DNA from: Cytophagales bacterium
GTDB lineage: Bacteria; Bacteroidota; Bacteroidia; Cytophagales; Cyclobacteriaceae
NCBI GenBank assembly: GCA_020063545.1
Contig: JAGUUF010000391.1
Location: 1 to 13,572 of the forward strand
Length of the DNA: 13,572 nt
Reading direction: 5' to 3'
In this document: piece after piece, positions 6,753-13,121 of the stretch
How the letters are laid out: each line of letters opens with the position of its first letter
How positions within the stretch are numbered: the first letter of the stretch is position 1
Notes under the pieces: generated by a model
Databases searched by the model: none
What the model was told of the DNA's origin: nothing
Seen by the model: only the letters and a program-made list of their open reading frames with translations
Made by a program: the position numbers and the translations under genes

Positions 6753-6782
6753 AGGTCAACTCCGTTTAGCATGGAATGACCT
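6753..6782 (+). promoter_or_regulatory. Stem-loop in the pnp leader
   Basis: AGGTCA (6753-6758) and TGACCT (6777-6782) form a 6-bp stem; after a small internal loop, TCC pairs with GGA, leaving a loop of about 9 bases. It ends 17 bases before the pnp ATG and has no U-run, so it is not a terminator. In E. coli a pnp leader stem-loop is the RNase III site used for PNPase autoregulation; an equivalent role here is a guess from position only. Confidence 0.35.
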
Positions 6783-6799
6783 CTTAACACAAATTAATA

Positions 6800-8944
6800 A
6801 TGTTTACTATAGTTACCAAAAGCTGTAAACTTCCGGATGGCCGCGAGATTACAATTGAAACCGGAAAACTGGCACGCCAGGCCGATGGCTCAGTAGTGCT
6901 GCGCATGGGCAACACCATGCTGCTGGCAACGGTTGTGGCCCGCGAAGAAGCGGTTGAAGGGGCTGACTTCATGCCCCTGTCAGTTGATTACCAGGAAAAA
7001 TTTGCCTCTACCGGCAAAGTACCGGGTGGCTTCCTAAAACGCGAAAGCAAATTATCGGATTACGAAGTATTGATAAGCCGTCTGGTTGACCGCGCCATAA
7101 GGCCGTTGTTTCCGGATGACTTCCATGCCGAAACACAGGTAATGATTTACCTTATCTCAGGAGATTCCAATGCCCTTCCGGATGCTCTCGCAGCCTTTGC
7201 TGCATCAGCAGCTCTTTCCATTTCCGACATACCCTGGGGTGGGCCCATCTCCGAAGTTCGGGTAGCACGCGTTGACGGCCAGTTTGTGGTAAATCCAACC
7301 CTTGAACAGAAGGAACGTGCCGACATTGATTTAATGGTTGGCGCTTCTATTGACAACATCCTGATGGTTGAGGGCGAAATGAAGGAAGTGAGTGAAGCCG
7401 AAATGCTGGATGCTCTTAAAGTTGCCCATGAGGCCATTAAAGTACAATGCCGGCTGCAGTTGGAAATGGCTAAAGAACTGGGCAAAGAAACCAAGCGGGC
7501 ATATGACCATGAAGTGAAGGATGAGGCCCTTAAACAGCAGCTTTTCGACCTGCTTTATCCCAAGGCTTACGAAGTGGCCAGGCGCCAGATTAAAAACAAA
7601 AAGGAGAGAAGTGCCGCCTTCAGCCAGATTCTTGACGATTACCTGGCCACCCTGCCCGAAGACACAACCATCAATAAGGACCTCGTAAAAAGATACTACC
7701 ACGATATTCATAAGAAAGCGGCACGCGACCTGGTGCTAAACGAAGGAATTCGACTGGACGGCCGTAACACTAAGCAAATCAGGCCGATATATACTGAAGT
7801 GGATCTCCTTCCTTCAACCCATGGATCGGCATTGTTTACCCGCGGTGAAACCCAATCGCTTACTACGGTAACACTGGGCACCAAACTGGATGAGCAGCTG
7901 ATAGACGGGGCCATGTTCAGCGGCTCCAATAAATTTATTTTGCATTATAACTTCCCTGGTTTTTCCACAGGCGAAGTGAAACCCAACCGTGGCCCGGGCC
8001 GCAGGGAAGTAGGCCATGGTAACCTTGCCCTGCGCGGACTGAAACAGGTTCTGCCGGCCGATACGGAGAACCCCTATACCATCCGCGTGGTTTCTGATAT
8101 CCTTGAATCGAATGGTTCTTCATCCATGGCCACCGTGTGTGCAGGCTCGCTTGCATTAATGGATGCCGGGGTACCAGTAAAGGCCCCTGTTTCCGGTATT
8201 GCTATGGGTATGATTTCGGATTCAAAAACGGGTAAATACGCCATCCTGTCCGACATTTTGGGAGATGAAGACCACCTAGGTGACATGGACTTTAAGACCA
8301 CGGGTACAGAAAAGGGCCTAACCGCCTGCCAGATGGACCTGAAAGTTGATGGTTTGACCTATGACGTGTTGAAAGAAGCCCTTGAACAGGCTAAGGAAGG
8401 TCGTTTGCACATCCTGAACGAGATGAAGAAGACCCTTGCCCAAGCCCGCCCTGACCTTAAGCCGCATACACCACGTGCCGAAACGGTAATCATTGAAAAA
8501 GAGATGATTGGTGCGGTTATTGGCCCAGGCGGAAAAGTGGTTCAGGACATCCAGAACACCACGGGTGCTACTGTTGTGATTGAAGAAGTGAACAATAAAG
8601 GCGTTGTTAACGTATTTGCTGCAAGCAAAGAGGTTATGGATGCTGCCCTAAGGCGTATTCGGGCCATAGTGGCGGTGCCTGAAATTGGCCAGGTGTACGA
8701 TGGCAAAGTTAAATCCATTATGCCGTTTGGGGCATTTGTTGAGTTTATGCCCGGAAAAGACGGTTTGCTGCACATTTCTGAGATAAAATGGGAGCGACTT
8801 GAAAATATGGATGGTGTGCTGGAAGTGGGTGAGGAGATTAAAGTGAAACTGGTGGAAGTAGACAAAAAAACAGGCAAGTTCAGGCTCTCCCGGAAGGTTT
8901 TACTGCCTAAACCCCCTAAAAAGGAAGCAGCAGCCAGCGAATAA
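6800..8944 (+). CDS. pnp: Polyribonucleotide nucleotidyltransferase (PNPase)
   Basis: PNPase degrades RNA 3' to 5' by phosphorolysis and takes part in mRNA turnover. The 714-residue protein has the full domain order: a first RNase PH domain (about 12-145), a helical linker (about 240-310), a second RNase PH domain (about 325-460) with GRREVGHGNLA (400-410), then a KH domain (about 560-620, GAVIGPGGKVVQDI) and an S1 domain (about 628-698, with GAFVEFMPGKDGLLHISEI). The phosphate-binding SNGSSSMA (437-444) and the metal-binding Asp489 and Asp495 in LGDEDHLGDMD are intact, so it should be active. The start at 6800 fits the family N-terminus. It follows rpsO on the same strand. The short Lys/Pro/Ala tail after S1 is unremarkable. 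Confidence 0.98.
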   Translation: MFTIVTKSCKLPDGREITIETGKLARQADGSVVLRMGNTMLLATVVAREEAVEGADFMPLSVDYQEKFASTGKVPGGFLKRESKLSDYEVLISRLVDRAIRPLFPDDFHAETQVMIYLISGDSNALPDALAAFAASAALSISDIPWGGPISEVRVARVDGQFVVNPTLEQKERADIDLMVGASIDNILMVEGEMKEVSEAEMLDALKVAHEAIKVQCRLQLEMAKELGKETKRAYDHEVKDEALKQQLFDLLYPKAYEVARRQIKNKKERSAAFSQILDDYLATLPEDTTINKDLVKRYYHDIHKKAARDLVLNEGIRLDGRNTKQIRPIYTEVDLLPSTHGSALFTRGETQSLTTVTLGTKLDEQLIDGAMFSGSNKFILHYNFPGFSTGEVKPNRGPGRREVGHGNLALRGLKQVLPADTENPYTIRVVSDILESNGSSSMATVCAGSLALMDAGVPVKAPVSGIAMGMISDSKTGKYAILSDILGDEDHLGDMDFKTTGTEKGLTACQMDLKVDGLTYDVLKEALEQAKEGRLHILNEMKKTLAQARPDLKPHTPRAETVIIEKEMIGAVIGPGGKVVQDIQNTTGATVVIEEVNNKGVVNVFAASKEVMDAALRRIRAIVAVPEIGQVYDGKVKSIMPFGAFVEFMPGKDGLLHISEIKWERLENMDGVLEVGEEIKVKLVEVDKKTGKFRLSRKVLLPKPPKKEAAASE

Positions 8945-8959
8945 GCGGGCCATCCCGGG

Positions 8960-8991
8960 TTGACAGGAACTAACATTAGAAACTATATTGT
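8960..8991 (+). promoter_or_regulatory. Probable promoter of rpoD
   Basis: TTGAC (8960-8964) and TATATTGT (8984-8991) have a 21-base gap between TTG and the TA of the -7 element. The latter matches TAnnTT but departs from the final TG. Transcription would start near 8996-8999, about 17-20 bases before the ATG at 9016. Confidence 0.5.
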
Positions 8992-9015
8992 TACCACACT
9001 GATTTTATATACCGC

Positions 9016-9879
9016 ATGAGACAGCTAAAAATCAGTAAGCAGATTACCAATCGCGAAAGCCAGTCGCTTGATAAATACCTTCAGGAGATTGGCAAAGTGG
9101 ATTTGCTTACACCTGACGAAGAGGTTGAACTGGCCAAGCGCATAAAAGAAGGCGATCAAATTGCCCTTGAAAAACTTACCAAGGCAAACCTGCGCTTCGT
9201 GGTTTCGGTTGCCAAGCAATACCAGAACCAGGGATTGTCGTTGGGCGATCTGATCAACGAAGGAAACCTTGGGCTGATAAAAGCCGCACAGCGCTTCGAT
9301 GAAACGCGAGGTTTCAAGTTCATCTCCTACGCGGTGTGGTGGATTCGCCAATCCATTCTTCAGGCCCTTGCTGAGCAATCGCGCATCGTGCGCCTGCCGC
9401 TTAACCGTGTCGGATCGTTGAATAAAATTTCAAAAACATTTTCTGAACTCGAACAGAAATACGAACGCGAGCCTTCACCGGAAGAACTTGCCGAAGTGCT
9501 GGATGTAACTACGGCCGAAGTGGTGGATACCATGAAAATTTCCGGTCGGCATGTTTCCATGGATGCACCGTTTGTTCAGGGCGAAGAAAACAGCCTGCTC
9601 GATGTACTGGAAAACGACAGCGAAGAAACACCCGACTCCGGCCTGATGAACGACTCCCTGCGCAAAGAAGTGCAGCGCGCGTTATCAACCCTCACGCAAC
9701 GCGAGGCCGATGTCATTACCCTGTACTTCGGCCTGAATGGCGAGCATGCCATGACCCTCGAAGAGATAGGCGAGAAGTTTAACCTTACGCGCGAACGGGT
9801 GCGCCAGATTAAAGAAAAAGCCATCCGCAGGCTGCGGCATACCAGCCGAAGCAAGGCTTTAAAACCTTACCTGGGTTAA
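9016..9879 (+). CDS. rpoD: Primary RNA polymerase sigma factor (short Bacteroidetes sigma-A type)
   Basis: The 287-residue protein is the housekeeping sigma factor in the short form typical of Bacteroidetes, lacking region 1.1 and the long non-conserved insert of E. coli RpoD. Region 1.2 lies at about 17-46 (SLDKYLQEIGKVDLLTPDEE) and region 2 at about 50-120, with core-binding GDLINEGNLGLIKAAQRFD and the melting and -10 recognition helix FKFISYAVWWIRQSI. Region 3 begins RIVRLPLNRVGSLNKI (123-138). The region 3.2 finger contains SMDAPFVQGEENSLLDVLEND (181-201). Region 4.2 holds the helix-turn-helix LEEIGEKFNLTRERVRQIKEKA (248-269). This factor is expected to recognise the TTG/TAnnTTTG promoters seen before several genes here. 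It has a probable promoter of its own and a strong terminator, so it appears to be a single-gene unit. Confidence 0.97.
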   Translation: MRQLKISKQITNRESQSLDKYLQEIGKVDLLTPDEEVELAKRIKEGDQIALEKLTKANLRFVVSVAKQYQNQGLSLGDLINEGNLGLIKAAQRFDETRGFKFISYAVWWIRQSILQALAEQSRIVRLPLNRVGSLNKISKTFSELEQKYEREPSPEELAEVLDVTTAEVVDTMKISGRHVSMDAPFVQGEENSLLDVLENDSEETPDSGLMNDSLRKEVQRALSTLTQREADVITLYFGLNGEHAMTLEEIGEKFNLTRERVRQIKEKAIRRLRHTSRSKALKPYLG

Positions 9880-9903
9880 GTTTATTTGATTAGAAGTACG
9901 TAT

Positions 9904-9941
9904 GGGGTCTCGGCTTAACAAAGGTGAGACCCCTTAATTTT
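9904..9941 (+). terminator. Intrinsic terminator after rpoD
   Basis: A perfect 8-bp stem GGGGTCTC (9904-9911) with GAGACCCC (9926-9933) and a 14-base loop is followed by TTAATTTT. It lies 24 bases after the rpoD stop and ends about 10 bases before trxB, so trxB should need its own promoter; I could not identify one with the usual consensus. Confidence 0.8.
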
Positions 9942-9951
9942 AATAACCGAT

Positions 9952-10902
9952 ATGTCAGTCAAAGAGAAAGTCGTAATTATCGGCTCCGGGCCTGCCGGTT
10001 ATACAGCGGCAATCTATGCCGCACGGGCCGGCCTTAAACCGGTACTCTATACAGGCGGCCAGCCCGGAGGCCAGCTTACAACCACCAATGATGTTGAGAA
10101 TTTTCCAGGTTACCCGGAAGGAATTAACGGTCCGCAGATGATGATTGACCTGCAGAAACAAGCCGAGCGTTTCGGAACCCGTATCCATTACGGACTGGTG
10201 ACCTCCGTTGACTTTTCGGTGTACCCGTTGAAACTCGTGGTTGATGAAAAAGATGATGTGCTTGCCGAAGCCGTAATTATTGCCACCGGGGCCAGCGCAA
10301 AATACCTGGGCATTCCGTCTGAAGAAAAATTTGCCAACAAAGGTGTTTCGGCCTGTGCCATTTGTGACGGATACTTTTACCGCGGAAAGGAAGTAGCCGT
10401 TGTCGGTGCAGGTGACTCGGCCGCAGAAGAATCAACCTACCTTTCGAAGCTGTGCACCAAGGTACACCTGATTGTAAGACGCGATGAGATGCGCGCTTCA
10501 AAGATTATGCAGGCACGGGTAAAGAACACACCGAACATTGAGATTCACTGGAACACCGAGACCGATGAAGTGCTGGGTGACGATACCGGTGTTACCGGTG
10601 TACGTGTAGTGAATAATAAAACGGGCGAGAAGAAAGTAATACCGGTACAGGGGTTCTTCCTCGCTATCGGGCATAAACCGAATACCGATATTTTTAAAGG
10701 CTACCTCAACATGGATGAAACAGGATACATCAAGGTTGTACCCGGCACTACGCGTACCAACGTGGAGGGTGTGTTTGCTGTTGGCGATGCAGCCGACAAA
10801 GTATACCGGCAGGCAGTAACGGCTGCCGGCACGGGTTGTATGGGGGCGCTTGATGCTGAAAAATTTCTTGCTGCCAAAGAAATGGAAATGGCACATTCAT
10901 GA
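9952..10902 (+). CDS. trxB: Thioredoxin reductase (NADPH)
   Basis: This 316-residue flavoprotein reduces thioredoxin with NADPH in the cytoplasm. It has the FAD-binding GSGPAG (11-16), GGQPGGQL (35-42), ENFPGYPEG (49-57), the redox pair Cys135 and Cys138 in CAICDG, the NADPH-binding GAGDSA (152-157) with the RRDEMRAS arginines (176-177), and the C-terminal FAD motif GVFAVGDA (273-280) followed by YRQAVTAAGTGC. The active-site pair is CAIC rather than the common CATC; such variants should still be redox active. The CxxC separates it from the bacillithiol-disulfide reductase YpdA/Bdr, which lacks that pair. Its stop overlaps the start of bshB1 (ATGA), so the two are co-transcribed and probably translationally coupled, joining two thiol-redox functions. 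Confidence 0.96.
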   Translation: MSVKEKVVIIGSGPAGYTAAIYAARAGLKPVLYTGGQPGGQLTTTNDVENFPGYPEGINGPQMMIDLQKQAERFGTRIHYGLVTSVDFSVYPLKLVVDEKDDVLAEAVIIATGASAKYLGIPSEEKFANKGVSACAICDGYFYRGKEVAVVGAGDSAAEESTYLSKLCTKVHLIVRRDEMRASKIMQARVKNTPNIEIHWNTETDEVLGDDTGVTGVRVVNNKTGEKKVIPVQGFFLAIGHKPNTDIFKGYLNMDETGYIKVVPGTTRTNVEGVFAVGDAADKVYRQAVTAAGTGCMGALDAEKFLAAKEMEMAHS

Positions 10903-11615
10903 AACTGGACGTACTGGTGTTTGCCGCCCACCCCGATGATGCCGAACTTGGCTGCGGGGGTACCCTTGCCAAGCATGTGGCAGTAGGGCATAAGGTGGGC
11001 ATAGTTGACCTTACCCGGGGTGAACTCGGTACACGTGGAACGCCCGAAATCAGGGCAAAAGAGGCAGAAAATGCCTCGCGGATACTTGGTCTGGCCATTC
11101 GCGAAAACCTTGGCCTTGCTGACGGCTTTTTTCAAAACGATGAACACCACCAGAAAGCTGTAATCGCTGCAATCCGAAGGTATAAGCCCGAACTTGTGAT
11201 TACCAACGCTATTTACGACAGGCACTCCGACCATGGCAGGGCAGCCCAACTGGTTGCCGACTCCTGTTTTCTTTCCGGATTGGCAAAAATCATAACTTCT
11301 GATAAAGGCGAAAACCAGTTTCCCTGGCGCCCGAAAGCAGTTTATCACTTCATTCAGGCCCAATTAATTAAACCGGATGTGGTGGTGGATATTACCGATT
11401 ACTGGGAGAAAAAGGTGGCTTCCTACATGGCCTACGAAAGCCAGGTGTACAACCCGGCCAGTAAAGAACCGGGTACCTATATTTCCTCGCCCGAATTCCT
11501 AAAACTCGTTGAGGCCCGTGCAGTCGAATTCGGGAGTTCCATAGGAACAAAATATGGCGAAGGCTTTACGGTTCGCAGGATACCGGGTGTACGGTTATTA
11601 ACCGATTTACTTTGA
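10899..11615 (+). CDS. bshB1: Bacillithiol biosynthesis deacetylase BshB1
   Basis: This 238-residue zinc hydrolase of the LmbE/PIG-L family is expected to deacetylate N-acetylglucosaminyl-malate, the second step of bacillithiol synthesis. The family's AHPDD motif is at residues 10-14 (His11, Asp14 as zinc ligands, Asp13 as general base), and the third ligand is His112 in DRHSDHGRA. The region TRGELGTRGTPEIRAKEAENA (39-59) and the C-terminal YGEGF are typical of the BshB1 subgroup rather than mycothiol enzymes. It overlaps trxB by 4 bases. The bshA glycosyltransferase and bshC ligase are not in this window. Related deacetylases act on other N-acetylglucosamine conjugates, so bacillithiol is the likely but not proven product. 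It converges on pdxH with one base between stop codons and no recognisable terminator. Confidence 0.88.
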   Translation: MKLDVLVFAAHPDDAELGCGGTLAKHVAVGHKVGIVDLTRGELGTRGTPEIRAKEAENASRILGLAIRENLGLADGFFQNDEHHQKAVIAAIRRYKPELVITNAIYDRHSDHGRAAQLVADSCFLSGLAKIITSDKGENQFPWRPKAVYHFIQAQLIKPDVVVDITDYWEKKVASYMAYESQVYNPASKEPGTYISSPEFLKLVEARAVEFGSSIGTKYGEGFTVRRIPGVRLLTDLL

Positions 11616-11616
11616 T

Positions 11617-12258
11617 TTATGGCGCTAATCGCCTGATTTCCCAGGTATTATTAGCCTTAACGAAAAGTATCCTGTCGTGCAGCCGGTTGGGTCGCCCTTG
11701 CCAGAATTCGATAAGGAATGGGTCAACCTCGTATCCGCCCCACTGTTTTGGTTTTGGTATTTCGCCTTCTTTAAACCTGTTTTCAAGCTCTTTATACCGC
11801 AGTTCAAGCAATTCCCTGCTGCTAACCGGTGTACTTTGAGGCGATGCCCATGCACCAATCTGGGCGCCCGCAGGCCTGCTTCTAAAATACTCAACCGAAC
11901 GGGCTTCGCTCAGCCTTGCTACTTTACCCTCAATGCGCACCTGGCGTTCCAGTTCGGCCCAGAAAAAGTTAAGGGCGCAATAGGGGTTGGCCTCCAGTTC
12001 CCTGCCTTTATTGCTTTGGTAGTTTGTAAAAAATACAAATTTCTCGTTCTCAACCCCTTTTAACAGCACCACACGCGAAGCGGGCCTGCCGTTTTCGGTT
12101 ACGGTTGAGAGGGTCATGGCATTGGCCTCGAGCACGTTGGCCGAAAGTGCCTCCATAAACCACGATTCGAAGTGTGCTACAGGGTCCTTTCCAACCGTAT
12201 CCACATCCAGTTTTTCCCGTACATATTCCCTTCTCAGTGAGGCGATATCTGGTTTCAT
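11617..12258 (-). CDS. pdxH: Pyridoxamine/pyridoxine 5'-phosphate oxidase
   Basis: This 213-residue FMN enzyme oxidises pyridoxine or pyridoxamine phosphate to pyridoxal 5'-phosphate, the last step of vitamin B6 cofactor synthesis and its salvage. Length matches the family (E. coli has 218). Visible motifs are the FMN-binding SRVVLLKG (61-68) and FFTNYQSNKGRELEANP (76-92), the RPAGAQIGAWASPQS block (128-142), and the C-terminal signature IEFWQGRPNRLHDR (183-196). The ATG at 12258 gives the usual N-terminus (LRREYV). It is transcribed alone on the minus strand, divergent from the YqgE/AlgH gene with an 82-base gap and convergent with bshB1. Confidence 0.96.
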   Translation of the reverse strand: MKPDIASLRREYVREKLDVDTVGKDPVAHFESWFMEALSANVLEANAMTLSTVTENGRPASRVVLLKGVENEKFVFFTNYQSNKGRELEANPYCALNFFWAELERQVRIEGKVARLSEARSVEYFRSRPAGAQIGAWASPQSTPVSSRELLELRYKELENRFKEGEIPKPKQWGGYEVDPFLIEFWQGRPNRLHDRILFVKANNTWEIRRLAP

Positions 12259-12301
12259 GGCAACTAATTCTGCCCAATTTTAGTCTAATTATTAAAACTT
12301 G

Positions 12302-12331
12302 TTTGGTAGCGGTACAAGTATTTTATTTCGA
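12302..12331 (+). promoter_or_regulatory. Weak candidate promoter of the YqgE/AlgH gene
   Basis: TTTG (12302-12305) and TATTTCGA (12324-12331) are 18 bases apart. The second box keeps only part of the TAnnTTTG consensus, so this is a weak candidate supported mainly by position 10 bases before the ATG. Confidence 0.25.
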
Positions 12332-12340
12332 CTTCATAGC

Positions 12341-12916
12341 ATGGAATTTTTCAGGTACAGGAACAAGTTAACACCCGAACGGGGAAGGCTGCTCATCTCC
12401 GAGCCCTTTCTGCCCGACCCGAATTTTGAGCGAACGGTTGTATTGCTTTGCGAACATAATGAAGAAGGGTCGTTTGGTTTTGTGTTGAACAAACCATCAA
12501 TTCTGAAAGCCTCTGAAGTGATGGACGAATTGAAGAATTTCGAACACGAAGTATTTGTTGGCGGGCCCGTGCAGCAGGATACGCTTCATTTCATCCACCG
12601 TTCCGATAAAATTGAAAATGGCGAGCCCATCCTGGAAAACATATTCTGGGGCGGAACGTTTGACCAGGTGCTGTTGCTTGCCGACACCAAACAACTGCAA
12701 CCCGGTGAAATCAAGTTCTTTCTCGGATACAGCGGATGGGGCCCGGGCCAGCTTGATGAAGAACTTGAGCAGGACTCGTGGATTGTGTGTGATTTTGTTA
12801 CCGAAGAACTGCTATTTGAAACGGAGGCCGGTTTGATGTGGAGAAAGGCGTTGGCAAACATGGGCGGAAGGTTTTCAGTGTATGCCAACTACCCGGTTGA
12901 CCCGAACCTGAATTAA
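12341..12916 (+). CDS. YqgE/AlgH family protein
   Basis: This 191-residue protein belongs to the YqgE/AlgH (DUF179) family, about the same length as E. coli YqgE (187). Conserved blocks are GRLLISEPFLPDPNFERTVV (residues 15-34), EGSFGFVLNKP (41-51), the VGGPVQQD motif (71-78), and FLGYSGWGPGQLDEEL followed by SWIV. The molecular function is not established; AlgH was named for an effect on alginate production in Pseudomonas, but no DNA-binding motif is visible here. The start at ATG 12341 is preferred: an upstream in-frame TTG (12299) would add 14 residues with no family match. It is divergent from pdxH and followed by a palindromic repeat element rather than a simple terminator. Confidence 0.93.
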   Translation: MEFFRYRNKLTPERGRLLISEPFLPDPNFERTVVLLCEHNEEGSFGFVLNKPSILKASEVMDELKNFEHEVFVGGPVQQDTLHFIHRSDKIENGEPILENIFWGGTFDQVLLLADTKQLQPGEIKFFLGYSGWGPGQLDEELEQDSWIVCDFVTEELLFETEAGLMWRKALANMGGRFSVYANYPVDPNLN

Positions 12917-12926
12917 ACGATTTTAG

Positions 12927-13075
12927 AAGCCATCTCAAAAATCCAATTTAACCACAAAGTGACACAAAGGAGGCACAAAGCGCACTAAGAAAAATATATT
13001 CTAAAGTGCTTCTCCGCGTTCTTTGTTCAAACCTGGTGGCCTTTGTGGTAGTGCATTTTATTTTTGAGATGGCTT
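12927..13075. repeat. 149-bp palindromic repeat element with 16-bp terminal inverted repeats
   Basis: AAGCCATCTCAAAAAT (12927-12942) is repeated perfectly and inverted as ATTTTTGAGATGGCTT at 13060-13075. Inside the left arm CACAAAG occurs three times (12953, 12963 and 12974, 10-11 bases apart). In the right arm CACAAAG occurs inverted at 13041-13047 and a variant AACAAAG at 13021-13027. The pair ACCACAAAG/CTTTGTGGT sits at almost the same distance from both ends. A central hairpin GCACT (12982) to AGTGC (13005) surrounds an AT-rich loop. There is no open frame of note and no obvious target-site duplication. It resembles a small non-autonomous mobile or REP-like element and fills most of the 205-base gene-free gap between the YqgE/AlgH and DUF349 genes. 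Confidence 0.75.
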
Positions 13076-13089
13076 ATCGTAACTTTACC

Positions 13090-13097
13090 CATATTTG
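13090..13097 (+). promoter_or_regulatory. Candidate -7 element before the DUF349 gene
   Basis: CATATTTG differs from TAnnTTTG only at the first base and lies 24 bases before the ATG. The nearest upstream TTTTTG (13061-13066) belongs to the right inverted repeat of the palindromic element, 23 bases away, slightly longer than the usual spacing. Confidence 0.35.
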
Positions 13098-13121
13098 GCG
13101 TTTTAATAATGGACAGTAACC

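Noticed and set aside
10701..11363. 220-codon minus-strand frame across the trxB-bshB1 junction
   Set aside because: It lies opposite two well-supported, overlapping genes and has no family features.
11621..11633. GGCG/CGCC hairpin as a bidirectional terminator for bshB1 and pdxH
   Set aside because: Only a 4-bp stem inside the pdxH coding end, with no U-run on either strand.
12299..12340. Upstream TTG start adding 14 residues to the YqgE/AlgH protein
   Set aside because: The extra residues do not fit the family, and the stretch holds the candidate promoter.
12259..12340. TTTTA/TAAAA inverted repeat between pdxH and the YqgE/AlgH gene as an operator
   Set aside because: Only 5 bp of AT-rich pairing, which is expected by chance in an AT-rich divergent gap.
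12953..12980. CACAAAG repeats as a CRISPR array
   Set aside because: The units are 7 bases with 3-4-base gaps, with no spacers and no cas genes; they belong to the palindromic element.
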